The notes under the pieces are model-generated. The model ran no database searches. It had not been told where the DNA came from and worked only from the letters and a program-made list of their open reading frames with translations. This document shows, piece after piece, positions 32,960 to 43,900 of a DNA stretch of 64,000 nucleotides. The first letter of the stretch is position 1. Each line of letters starts with the position of its first letter. The stretch is from an uncultured Lachnospiraceae bacterium. Lineage in GTDB: Bacteria > Bacillota > Clostridia > Lachnospirales > Lachnospiraceae. The position numbers were made by a program, and so were the translations under genes. The stretch is from contig CAMXIK010000004.1 of the NCBI GenBank assembly GCA_947243855.1, forward strand, positions 62,001 to 126,000. The letters run 5' to 3'.

Positions 32960-33658
32960 ATGTATAAAATACTTATCGTGGAAGACGACGCGGTCATTGC
33001 GGAGCAGATCGGGAAATATTTGGAAAAATGGGGCTACGAGGTGGAGACTGTCAAAGACTTTGCGGATGTGACGGGACAGTTTGCGGCTTGCGGGTCGCAG
33101 CTTGTTTTGATGGACATCGGCTTGCCTTTTTATAACGGGTATTACTGGTGCGGCGAGATTCGCAAAGTCTCCCAAGTGCCGATTCTTTTTATTTCTTCGG
33201 CCTCAGACAATATGAACGTGGTGATGGCAGTCAATATGGGCGGCGACGATTTTGTAGTGAAGCCTTTTGATCTTGAGATTTTGCAGGCGAAAATCCAAGC
33301 GCTGTTAAGACGTGCCTACGCATTTACAACGCCGGGGACGGTGCTGGAATACAAGGGCGTCCTGTTATCTATGACGGATATGGCGCTTTCTGGCCGGAAT
33401 AAGGCGGGGGAGTCCATGAGAATTGAATTGACGAAAAATGAGTTCCGTATCTTACAGACGCTCTTTGAGGCGGCGGGCGGGGTGGTCAGCCGGGATATGT
33501 TGATGAAGCGGCTGTGGGACGACGAGTGCTTTGTGGACGACAATACCCTCACGGTGAATATGAACCGTCTGCGCAAGCGGCTTGGGGAAATCGGACTTTC
33601 CGACCTGATTCAAACGAAAAAGGGTGTGGGGTATTTGCTGGGGGAAACAGAAAAATGA
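32960..33658 (+). CDS. BceR-type OmpR-family response regulator
   Basis: A 232-residue regulator: receiver with EDDAVI, phospho-Asp in LVLMDIGLPFYNGYYWC and Lys in VVKPFDLEI; then a winged-helix DNA-binding domain (LTKNEFRILQTLFEAAGGVVSRD, DDNTLTVNMNRLRKRLG). The phrase LPFYNGYYWC after the phospho-Asp is typical of BceR-like regulators. It is expected to activate the adjacent ABC transporter when antimicrobial peptides are present. Its stop overlaps the kinase ATG (ATGA). Confidence 0.9.
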   Translation: MYKILIVEDDAVIAEQIGKYLEKWGYEVETVKDFADVTGQFAACGSQLVLMDIGLPFYNGYYWCGEIRKVSQVPILFISSASDNMNVVMAVNMGGDDFVVKPFDLEILQAKIQALLRRAYAFTTPGTVLEYKGVLLSMTDMALSGRNKAGESMRIELTKNEFRILQTLFEAAGGVVSRDMLMKRLWDDECFVDDNTLTVNMNRLRKRLGEIGLSDLIQTKKGVGYLLGETEK

Positions 33659-34713
33659 AAGAAAGCGAAGTGATACGGGCATATCTGCGGGAGCGGATTG
33701 TCCCGGTTGTTTTTTGTGTGGCGGAAGTCTTTATTTTTATGATGGTGGCGGCGCTCTATGGCTATGAGGGAGTGCTGGCCAATATGACTTATGCGCTGGG
33801 ACTGACGGCCTTTTTCGGCGGCTGCCTTCTTTTATGGGATTATATGAGATACCGGGAAAAGTACAAGACGCTGTCAAAGCTTCTTTCGGCGCAGGAGAGA
33901 GCGGGAGGCCTGCCGCAGACGACGCATGCTATGGAGCTGGCTTATCAGCAGATTATTATGGCGTTGGAAGCGGAGAAAAAGACGCTGGTCACTCAGCTTG
34001 ATGAGAGACAGCAGAACATGTCGGATTATTATACGATGTGGACCCATCAAATTAAAGTACCGCTCTCAGCCATGGATCTTCTGTTACAGAATGCAGAAAA
34101 AGAGGGAGAGGAAGCTGCTCATAAGAGGCTCATCATAAAACAGCTTCGGGAGGAAGTTTTCAAGACGGAACAATATGTGGATATGGCCCTTCACTATGCC
34201 AGAATGGAGAGCATTTCCGCAGATTTATCCTTTGCCAGAATCGATGTGGAGGAGCTGGTGAAGGGGGCCTTGAAGAAATATTGGATTCTTTTTAACGGGG
34301 CGGGGCTGGGCCTGCATTTGGAGGAATGTCACGCGCAGATTGTCACGGACGCTAAATGGCTTTCCTTTGTGATCGAACAGGTTTTGTCCAATGCGCTCAA
34401 GTATACGAAAGAGGGCGCCATTTCCATATTTGGGACGGATGAGGGCGGCGGACGCGTTACGCAGGGATGCCGTTTTCTTGTCATTGAAGATACGGGAATT
34501 GGGATCGAGGAGAGCGATCTGCCCCGCATTTTTGAGCGGGGATTTACCGGTTACAACGGGCGGCTGGGGAATAAATCCACGGGCATCGGCCTGTATTTGT
34601 GCAGGCAGATCATGGACAGGCTGGGACTGGCAATCGAGGTGGAATCCAAGCGGGGAGAAGGAACGAAAGTCTTTCTGGGGATCGCGCAGGAGGAGATCCT
34701 TACAAAAATGTAA
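33655..34713 (+). CDS. BceS-type intramembrane-sensing histidine kinase
   Basis: A 352-residue kinase with two closely spaced N-terminal helices (about residues 15-35 and 40-58) and almost no extracellular loop, the mark of intramembrane-sensing kinases. HisKA carries MWTHQIKVPLSAM, where HQIK replaces the usual HELR/HEIR; this is normal for BceS. The ATPase has LSNALKYT, DTGIGIEE and STGIGLYL. Such kinases do not sense peptide directly but read the state of the partner BceAB transporter, encoded just downstream. Translationally coupled to the regulator. Confidence 0.9.
   Translation: MKESEVIRAYLRERIVPVVFCVAEVFIFMMVAALYGYEGVLANMTYALGLTAFFGGCLLLWDYMRYREKYKTLSKLLSAQERAGGLPQTTHAMELAYQQIIMALEAEKKTLVTQLDERQQNMSDYYTMWTHQIKVPLSAMDLLLQNAEKEGEEAAHKRLIIKQLREEVFKTEQYVDMALHYARMESISADLSFARIDVEELVKGALKKYWILFNGAGLGLHLEECHAQIVTDAKWLSFVIEQVLSNALKYTKEGAISIFGTDEGGGRVTQGCRFLVIEDTGIGIEESDLPRIFERGFTGYNGRLGNKSTGIGLYLCRQIMDRLGLAIEVESKRGEGTKVFLGIAQEEILTKM
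34700..34713. promoter_or_regulatory. Predicted BceR-type operator
   Basis: TTACA-AAAA-TGTAA matches the reported BceR-like binding consensus TNACA-N4-TGTAA exactly. It overlaps the kinase stop codon and lies 103 bases before the transporter ATG. A weaker TTACG...TGTAA pair follows at 34715-34733. Confidence 0.65.
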
Positions 34714-34815
34714 GTTACGGGAAGGAAATGTAAGCCGGAGGGATGGCAGTGCATTTCCTTTTTGGTTAATATGGTTGTATCAATAGCATAATCAATATTT
34801 ACAAGGAGGAAACGC

Positions 34816-35607
34816 ATGTCATTGTTAACCGTAAAAAATGTAAAAAAAGTATATACCACCCGCTTTGGCTCCGCCAAGGTGCAGGCCTTAAACGACGTGA
34901 ATTTCTCCGTAGAAAAAGGGGAATATGTGGCCATCATGGGGGAGTCCGGCTCGGGCAAGACCACGCTGTTAAATATTCTGGCGTCTTTGGACACGGCCAC
35001 CAGCGGACAAGTCCTGTTAAATGGGCTAGAGCTTTCGCATGTCAGCCAGAAGGAGCTGTGCGCGTTCAGACGCGATCATCTGGGCTTTGTGTTTCAGGAC
35101 TTTAATCTGCTTGACACCATGTCTTTGCGGGATAATATTTTCCTGCCGTTAGTGCTGGCGGGGACGCCTTACCGGGAGATGGAGGAGCGGCTTGCGCCCC
35201 TTTCCCAGAAGCTGTTGATAGAAGACCTTCTGGACAAATATCCCTATGAGGTATCAGGCGGACAGAAACAGCGGGCGGCGGTCTGCCGGGCTTTAATCAC
35301 AAGACCGGATATCGTGCTGGCGGATGAGCCAACGGGAGCGTTGGATTCCAAGGCATCAGGAAAACTTTTAAAGCTGTTTGGAGAAATCAATGGGGAAGGG
35401 CAGACGATCCTGATGGTGACCCACAGCATTCAGGCGGCGGCCCATGCGGGGCGGGTGCTCTTCATCAAGGACGGCTGTGTGTTTCATCAAATTTACAGAG
35501 GAGACCGGGATCGGGACGCAATGTACCGCATGATATCGGATGCGCTGACTGTGATTCAGGCGCAGCAGAACAGGGATGACGAGATAGCGGCTGCGGGTTG
35601 GGCGTAA
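34816..35607 (+). CDS. BceA-type ABC transporter ATP-binding protein
   Basis: A 263-residue ATPase of the MacB/LolD-like subfamily. Walker A is GESGSGKTT (about residues 40-48), the Q loop is in FVFQDFNLLDTM, the signature is VSGGQKQRAA, Walker B is IVLADEPTGALD, and the switch His is in MVTHS. It powers the large permease encoded next. Together they remove or shield cell-wall-targeting peptides such as bacitracin-like compounds and provide the signal for BceS. The gene lies 103 bases after the kinase stop. Confidence 0.9.
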   Translation: MSLLTVKNVKKVYTTRFGSAKVQALNDVNFSVEKGEYVAIMGESGSGKTTLLNILASLDTATSGQVLLNGLELSHVSQKELCAFRRDHLGFVFQDFNLLDTMSLRDNIFLPLVLAGTPYREMEERLAPLSQKLLIEDLLDKYPYEVSGGQKQRAAVCRALITRPDIVLADEPTGALDSKASGKLLKLFGEINGEGQTILMVTHSIQAAAHAGRVLFIKDGCVFHQIYRGDRDRDAMYRMISDALTVIQAQQNRDDEIAAAGWA

Positions 35608-35634
35608 AAGAAAAAGGAAGGCGGGTGTGATACG

Positions 35635-37641
35635 ATGAATAAAATGAAATTGCTGCCTGCGATGGCTTATCGGGGAGTGAAGCAGAACGGGCTGTTATAC
35701 AGGCCCTATCTGATGGCGTGCCTTTTTTCGGTATTCAGTTACTATCTGTTTTCTTCTCTTTTGCATAACGATCTGATGGAGCGGCTGCCGAAGGCGGCCT
35801 ATGCGTGGATCATGCTCAGCATCGGAAAGGGACTGCTTGCCTTTATCCTGTTATTATTTCTGCTCTATGCGGGCAGTTTTATCCAGAAAAGGCGCAGACG
35901 GGAGCTGGGCTTGTACAGCATTCTTGGTTTGGAGAGAAAGCATATCGGTATCATGCTTTTCTGGGAACATGCGGGGATGTATCTGGTCAGCGTGGCGGCC
36001 GGTATGATACTTGGCTTTGTGTTAAATAAGCTGATGTTTCTTTTACTGCTCCGTCTGACACGGCTGGATGTGGAGGCGGAATTTTATTTTCCCGCAGAGG
36101 CGGTTAAAGAAACGCTTAGGTATTTCGCTTTTGTGTTCGGCTGTCTCTATGTCAGGAGCCTCTGGGGGCTTTTTCGCATGAAACCTACCGAACTGATGAC
36201 GGAGAGCAGAAAAGGGGAACGGGAAATGAAGCATATCGGGATGTGGTCTGCGGCCGGGATTATTTTGACGGCGTGGGGCTATTATATTTCCGTTACCAGC
36301 AAGTTGGACAGCATGATTTTTACAAGCTTTTTTCTGGCGGTGTTTTTGGTGGTCATTGGAACCTATTTTCTGTTCACTTCGGGAAGCGTGGCGTTTCTAC
36401 AGTTTTTGAAAAAACGAAAAGGGTTTTATTACAGGCCAGCCAATCAGGTGACGGTTTCCGGCATGTTGTACCGTATGAAAAAGAATGCGGCGGGGCTGTC
36501 CAATATTTGTATCTTTTCCACCATGCTCCTGATTACATTAACTTGTACCGTCACTATGTGGGCGGGGATGGATCAGATTGCTTTTTATGATTATCCTTAT
36601 GATGCGGAAATGCTCTGTCTGGAGGACGGCAGCGTGGCAGAAACGGCGCGGGAGAAAGCGCTGGAACTTGCGGCAAAATACGGGCGGCGCATAGAGAGAC
36701 TGGATGATTATTATGCCACGGAGCTTAACTGCGGCATGCCGGAGGGGAGCAATGCGTTTGTGACAGCCGCAGGATTAGACTTTGCCGATCAGTATGCCGT
36801 CACCTTGCTTACCTTGGACGATTATAACCGCATGGAAGGACAGAGCCAGAGGCTGCAGGAGGGCGAGGTGCTTTTATATTCTACGGGAGTGCCCTTTGGC
36901 TTTGACAGCGTAAATTTTATGGGCGTAGAGGCGTCCGTCAAGGCGGAGCCGGAACGGATTTACCCCTTCCCGCAGGCAAAAAACAGGATGTTCAATTTTA
37001 CCTCCCAGTATGTGATCGTGGTAAAGGATTGGGAAGCGTTTGACAGATTTGTGGCGGCGTGGGCGACTACAAACGGCGTGACCGATCTGGAGGGCTTTGG
37101 GAGAAACGGCGTGCGGCATTTGAATTTGCTGCTTGACGGGGAGGATAGTGAGAAAACGGCTTTTTTAGAGGAATGGTCAGAGTGGTGTCAGGGGCGGCAG
37201 GATTTCCAGCGGATTGATATTGGTCTGGAGGGAAGAGATGAGGACCGCTCCATGAACGGCGGCCTGCTCTTTATCGGAATCGTTTTTGGCCTTCTGTTCT
37301 TCCTGTGCTTTCTGCTCATCATGTATTTTAAGCAGGTGTCGGAGGGGTATGAGGATCAGGACAGCTTTGGGATCATGCGGAAGGTAGGCATGAGCGACGG
37401 CGAGATCAAGGCGACCATACGCAGACAGATTCTGCTGGTGTTTTTCCTGCCTCTTGCAGGGGCGTTTCTGCACACCGCCGCAGGGTTGGTGATGGTGAAC
37501 GGCCTTCTGGCGGCATTGCGTTTTTTTGACACGGGGCTGTTGATTCGGTGCTGTGTGGCTGTGGCGGCGGCTGTGGCGGTTTTGTATGCGGGAAGCTATG
37601 CGGCGACGGCGAGGACTTATTACCGGATTGTGAAAAAGTAA
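35635..37641 (+). CDS. BceB-type FtsX-family ABC permease
   Basis: A 668-residue permease with about ten membrane helices. A large extracellular domain of about 200 residues (roughly 325-535) sits between helix groups, the hallmark of BceB/VraG permeases and the site of peptide recognition. The N-terminal FtsX-like segment contains QKRRRRELGLYSILGLERKHI, and the C-terminal one MRKVGMSDGEIKATIRRQIL. The gene starts 27 bases after bceA and completes the sensing-detoxification module. Peptide specificity cannot be read from sequence. Confidence 0.9.
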   Translation: MNKMKLLPAMAYRGVKQNGLLYRPYLMACLFSVFSYYLFSSLLHNDLMERLPKAAYAWIMLSIGKGLLAFILLLFLLYAGSFIQKRRRRELGLYSILGLERKHIGIMLFWEHAGMYLVSVAAGMILGFVLNKLMFLLLLRLTRLDVEAEFYFPAEAVKETLRYFAFVFGCLYVRSLWGLFRMKPTELMTESRKGEREMKHIGMWSAAGIILTAWGYYISVTSKLDSMIFTSFFLAVFLVVIGTYFLFTSGSVAFLQFLKKRKGFYYRPANQVTVSGMLYRMKKNAAGLSNICIFSTMLLITLTCTVTMWAGMDQIAFYDYPYDAEMLCLEDGSVAETAREKALELAAKYGRRIERLDDYYATELNCGMPEGSNAFVTAAGLDFADQYAVTLLTLDDYNRMEGQSQRLQEGEVLLYSTGVPFGFDSVNFMGVEASVKAEPERIYPFPQAKNRMFNFTSQYVIVVKDWEAFDRFVAAWATTNGVTDLEGFGRNGVRHLNLLLDGEDSEKTAFLEEWSEWCQGRQDFQRIDIGLEGRDEDRSMNGGLLFIGIVFGLLFFLCFLLIMYFKQVSEGYEDQDSFGIMRKVGMSDGEIKATIRRQILLVFFLPLAGAFLHTAAGLVMVNGLLAALRFFDTGLLIRCCVAVAAAVAVLYAGSYAATARTYYRIVKK

Positions 37642-37909
37642 GGAAAGCGGGGAAAGAGATGCTATAGTATTATGTAAATCGATCTTGCCAACTATACCTC
37701 AAAAAGTGCAATCTATGCCAAATCCCTTTTTTCAATTTTTTTTCTATATATAATCCTGTTAAAGAGTTAGTGCACCCGCACGGGTGTCCCATACGGCATG
37801 TGAAATGTCAAATCGCAGGCAGCAGTTTGGCCGTGAGAACATGTAAGGGATGAGACGACTCACAGGCAGGATAAAAGGAATGAGATTGACAGAAGGAGTG
37901 AAGCAGGCT
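37642..37909. other. Leader region of the giant surface-protein gene
   Basis: It contains TTATGTAAAT (37671-37680), one base off the dispersed motif, and a perfect TATAAT (37749-37754) with only a T-rich -35 region. A short perfect stem CACCCG/CGGGTG lies near 37773-37786. Several in-frame ATGs (37850, 37880) lack good ribosome binding sites. The leader would be about 150 bases long; no known riboswitch class is recognised. Confidence 0.4.
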
Positions 37910-40900
37910 ATGAACAGGAAAGACGATCATAACAGCGGCATGAATAAAAGGGGGAGAAAAACCGGGCGGCGTATTTTGACAGGTGTTTTGGCGCTTGCCA
38001 TGGTGTTGACACAGCAGTCGGAGTTTGCGGGCATTCTCTCGGTGCACGCCGAGCAGAAAGAGGAGGCGTGCAGGATCACGGGCTTTGTTCCGCTGTCTGC
38101 GGATGTGCGGGAGCAGAGGGTTCCTGTGGGTACGGATATCGCGGATTTAAGTCTGCCGGATACGCTGGAGGCGTATGTCCTTACGGAGGACGCCGAAAAC
38201 GAGTGGGGGGGGGTAGAATCTGAATCCCCTAAAGACCCGGAGGAGGAAGACGACGGCGAAGAGCAGAATCCGGGCTATGGGAACGACAGCGAAGAGCAGA
38301 ATCCGGGCGATGGGAACGACAGCGAAGAGCAGAATCCGGGCGACGGAGACGGCGGCGAAGAGCAGAATCCGGGCGACGGAGACGGCGGCGAAGAGCAGAA
38401 TCCGGACGACGGCGGTGACAGCGGCGAAAATGAATCCGGTGGCGGCAATGAGAACGCGGGCGGAAACGGAGAAGAGAATCCGGATGCCGACAGCACAGGC
38501 GGCAGCAGGGAGCAGGATGGGGATGCGCAGGATGAGGCGCGCGCGGCACAGATCACACGGGAGACAGTCGGTTTTTCTATAAAGACCGGCTCCTTTGTCA
38601 TGCCCGCATACGGCTCGGAACATACGCAGGACGACCTGATTGCGGGGACACTGACGACAGACGGGCAGGACACGGACACCATGCCCGCGGAGGAAAAAGA
38701 CGCGTCGGAGGATGTCCGTACCGAAAGCGAAACGAACACGGAAGAAGTGACCATAGAGGATATCACATGGGAGCCCGCCCCTTCTTACGACGGCGATACG
38801 GAGGGCGTCTATCTCTTTACGCCCATCCTGCCGGAAGAATACGAGCTGGCGGAGGATGTCAGCCTGCCGGAAATCAGAGTGAGTGTGGGCTGTATCCACG
38901 GCATCGTGGCGGCGGGGGAGGACTGCCCGGTCTGCGGACTGCAGGAGGAGATCGACGCCCTGCCGGACGCAGAAGAAGTGGAAGAGGCGTTGCAGGGAAT
39001 GTTTACAGGGACGTCCCGGATGAGCGAGGAGGAGATCGAAGCTCTGTATGAGCGGCTCCTTGCGCTTTCTGACACCTATGAGGGTTTCCCCAGGGAGTGG
39101 CAGGAGATGGTGGACGCCGAAAAGCTGTTTGCCTTGCTTGCCCTTTTTTCCGGGGAAGACAGGCTGATGACGACGGCAGACGGGAAGGATGTGCTGATTT
39201 TCTCTACCGAGCTTAAGCCGCTGTACTATGATACAGAACTACGACAATTTGTGGAGAGTGTGGCGCAGGTCTTTTCGGACGCAGGGTATGGTGTACGGTT
39301 AAAAGCTGATGACAAAGTACGACATTTGTCAGAGGACGATATGGACGGTATCGGGCTTATGATTTTGTTTTTGCCAGGGTGGCCACTGATTGACGGGGAT
39401 ATCTCTCTGATGCGGGACTTCCTGGCAAGCGGCGGCAGGATTGTTATGATAGGGGAAAATTCAGCGGTGTTTTATAAAGAAAATCGTATCCTGTCGGAGG
39501 CGGCGGAAAAGCTGGGCGCTGATTTCAGAATTGAAGACAAATTCATAGGGACACGTACAAGTATTGCCAAGGGATCTGCCGATATGCCGGCAACCGCTCT
39601 GACGCAGGATGTAAAGGAGAGTCTTACCTGCGATTATTTAGCGCCGATTACCTATACGGGAAGCGCGGAATCGGTGCTTTTGCTGAATGGACAGCCGTGG
39701 ATGGTGGATCAGGCGGCAGGCAGGGGAAGAATTACGGCGATCGGCGATTGCAACTGTTTTGATTCTCTAAATGGCAGCCACGGTTGGAAAGGAACCGAGC
39801 AGGAGAAGAAGGACACGAAGGCGTGGATTTTAAGGTGGCTGCTGGACGCCAGAGAAAATCAGAGGACGGTGTTGGAAGGGAAGGACCCGAATCTGGGATT
39901 TGCCGGCAGCCTGATTTTCAGCATAGATGCGAAAGAACATGTGGCGGAGCTGGGTGATTACACCTTTACCGTCACCTATACCGGTTCCGACAGGTCACCG
40001 AACGGTGAGATCAACGAGGCGACGGTGGGCACGGACGACGTGACCGTAAAGGACAGCGCCGGGGCGTCCCTTCTCATAAGCAAGGCGGAGATTGTCTCCG
40101 GGCGGGGCACGAAGAAGCTTGTGGTGCGCTACACGGTGGAAGCGCAGCAGAGCAATTCCTTCACACCGGGGGATTACACCATCGACATCAACAATGCCGC
40201 CGTGGCGGACAAGGCGGGAAAACAGGTGGGCGGCAATCCGCAGGCGGCTGTTTTTCATGTGACCAGTTCTCCTTTGCGGATTACCGGTCCTGACAATCTC
40301 GTGATTCCGCAGGGAGGGACTGGCGTGCTCTCCGTGTCGGTGTCTTCCGTGGACGGGAAGAGCTATACCTATCAGTACCAGTGGTATCAGAAAAAGAACG
40401 ACGTTTACGAGGCGGTGACGGGCGCGACCCGCGCTGCGTACACGCTGTCTGCGGCGCAGACCGCTGTTCCGGGGGAGTATACCTATCGGTGCGAGGTCTG
40501 GGCGAACGGGCATCCAGAGTTTCGGATTCCCTCGGAGGATGCGCTGGTGACGGTGGAGAAGGGGATTGCCATCGACACGCCGACCGCCGCGGAAATTGCC
40601 GGGAAGGACTGTGATTACACCTTGTCTGCCACGCTTTTGGAGCCGGGCAGCGACAGGATCGTGGAGACCGGCTTCGTGTGGGGCATCATGGGCAGCCCGA
40701 CCCTGTCCTTAAACGGCGGCAGCGCAAAAACGGCGTCCCCGGTGACGGCGGCGAATCAGAAGATATCTGTTGCGGTCACGGGATTGACCAAGACGGTCAC
40801 TTACTACGGGCGCGCCTATGTGAAGACGGCGGGAGGAAACGTGGTCTACAGCAATGCCGTTCCCTTTGGCAAGACCGGCAATCTGGGACAGTTTTCCGTG

Positions 40901-43900
40901 AAAAATAACGGGGACAATACCTTTACCGTGACACTCACGGGCGGCGTGGGGGAGCAGATGGTGTTTTACCGCACGGTGAACGGCTCTGCCGTGGGCGGAA
41001 CCCACTTTACCCACAAGGCGGGAATGCTGACCTTTAACGGCAGCGGCAGCCAGACCGTCACCGTGACGGAACATGCGGTGACAAGCGCCTATGGCGGGGA
41101 AACGTCCACGGCTTATGCCAATGCCGACAGGACATATTCGCTGGAAATTTATCGACCTATGGGCGGCGCGACGATTTTGGCGGGAACGGCCACAAGGACG
41201 ATGGCGAAGAACAGCTCCTATGCGGTGAGCAGGGATGTCTATCAGGAGAAGGAGAGAAGCTATTCCACAAGCAATGATAACAAGTATGTTGTAGACAGAA
41301 GCAAAACGAATAACCATCAGGTGTTTTATTCCAATAACAGAGGCTACAACACAAGTCATCTTGATAATGTTGGCTGTTATAAGAACTTTAATGTGCAGAG
41401 AACGATTGCGGCGTGGGACGACAAGGTGAATGCCTATGTCAAGGCGACGGCGGACGGGTATTATTATCGGCTGAGATTTACGGGCGTGGAAGAAGAGGAT
41501 GGATATGAGCATATCTGGATTGCGGACCATGCGCCGAACAGTTTTAACAGTGGAAATGAATATGATGGCCCGGTTGCTCTTGAGGACAGCAATGTCGGAT
41601 CGGCAAAATATACGGCCAGATGGGAAACAGAAAATGGAAAAAACATGACAGTGACTGTCCCGGGGGCAGGTGAAAGAAGCAATGTATATGATTTTAATAC
41701 ACAGGTGCGAAGCGGCGCCGTAGAGGGTGATTATCTGGTCTTCGGTCTGTATGACGAAGCAAATATATGGTTTGCGGCGACAGGAAAAGATCAAGACAGA
41801 TGGGTTATGCTTACGTATAAGGACTGGACGAAGATTAAGGACGAGACGGAACCGCAGCTTCTCGGCGTCGCGCCCATGGCGCAGACTGCCTACGCGGTCG
41901 GTGACAACATCACCATCGCGCTTGTCTTTGACGAGATCGTGGATGTGAAAAATTCCACCCTTGGCAGTGTAAGGATACAGACCAACGTGACAAGCGACTT
42001 AAGCTACAGCGGCGGCGGAGATACCAACGTGCTGTATTTTACGGGAAAGGTGACGACGGAATTTAAGGGCGGCGACATTCAGCTTAAAGGCATTACCGGC
42101 TCTTCCTATATCAAGGACATGTGCGACACAACCGGGACGGCAAACACGAATACCTCCGGCACTACGACGATTACGACGACGGGTACGTCCGCGCCCAAAA
42201 TCACCCTGACCAACAACGGCGTGACGGAGGGTGTGGCGAAGGCGCAGATCAGCGTGCAGAACGCCGATCTGCTCCAGTACTGCTTTACGCAGGATGCGGG
42301 TATGCCTGCGGTGGGATGGACGAAAGCGGGCAGCTTAAGCTACACGGCAACAAACCCGGCGCTGACGGCGGGGACCTATTATCTCCACGTCATGGCGATC
42401 AACAGGAGCACGGGCGAGGCGGCCTATGAAAAGACTTCCTTTACCGTGACGCCACAGCAGCAACAGGAGCAGGAACAGAAGCTTACACTGACCGCCGACA
42501 CGGATAACAGCCAGTGGGCGAGAAGCCGCACGATTTTATTGGAGAAGCAGGGAAGCGGCACGCTGACTCTGAACGTGAAAAAGCCGGACGGGACAAGCCA
42601 GAGCGTGACGGGAAACAGCTATACCGCTGCTGCCAACGGGAACTATGTGTTTACCTTGTCAAACGGATCGAAAAACGTGACGAAGACGGTTACCGTGGAA
42701 AAGATCGACCGCACGAATCCGAAGGTGACGGTGAGCGCGATTCCCACTCCATGGCAGGCATCGGCTCCGACAGTCACCATAAGCGGTACGGATGTGGGCG
42801 GCAGCGGGATTGCCAGCCTACAGTACAAGTGGGTGACCACAAAGGGCGCGTACCCCACAAGCGGCCTGACCTCCCTTGGGAAAACGGGCACAAGTGTCAA
42901 TGGAACGGTGTCAGGTTCCGGTCTGACTGATGGAGTCAACTATCTGTATTACAAAGCGGTGGACAGTGTGGGAAATACGGTGCAGGGATACAGCAGCGCC
43001 CTGCGTCTGGATCGGATCACGCCCACGATCACGTTGGGAGCGGCGCAGGCGGACGGTCCTAACGCCATCTTTTCCGTGCAGGTTACCTTTGGCCCTTCCG
43101 CAGGCAGAACAGTCTGCCAAAAGCAGGGGGACAGCTATGCCATGACGGTGCGGGGGAATACCTTTGGCGTCAATGAGGCGGGACAATATACGTTTACCGC
43201 CACCTCCGGCGCGGGCAAACAGGCCACGAAGGCTGCGCCTGGGATTTGCAGCGTAACGCTGAATGCGGGCGAAGGCATATTTGAAAGCGATATGCAGGCG
43301 GAGGATGAGGAACCGTCTCATACCGATACATGGCTTGTGGTGAGCGGCGGTAAGATTGTGGAACCTGTATACGGCGCGCCGATCAGGGAACATTATACCA
43401 TTAAGGGCTGGTATACCAATTCCGCCTGCACGACACCTTACAATTTCAATACCGCAGTGACGGCAAACAGGACGCTTTATGCGGGGTGGACGCCGGACAG
43501 CTATTCTGTAACTTATGAGAAAAACGGCGGAACGATTACAGACGAGACAGGCTATCAGGAATATACATACGGTAAGGGATTGACGCTGCCCACGGCGGCG
43601 CAGATAGAAAGGACAGGATATACCTTTGGCGGTTGGTACACGGACGAGGATTTTGCAGAGGACACGAAGGTAACGGAGCTTACGGCGACCGACGCGGACG
43701 ATAAGACCTTCTACGCAAAATGGACGGCGAACGAGTATACCGTCACTTACGATTATCAGGGGGCGACGGGGGCAGCCGATCAGGAGACGAAGACAGTGAC
43801 CTACGACGATCCTTACGGCAGTCTGCCCGAGCCGGAGAAGACGGGATACTCCTTTAAGGGGTGGTATACGCAGGCGGACGGTCAGGGAGACTCGGTTCTG

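Noticed and set aside
37765..37849. c-di-GMP (GEMM) riboswitch before the giant surface gene
   Set aside because: The conserved GEMM sequence blocks are missing; only a short GC stem is present.
38149..38899. Minus-strand frame over the acidic repeat region
   Set aside because: It is an antisense reading of the 33-base repeat array, with repetitive Arg-Ile-Leu-Leu content and no family resemblance.
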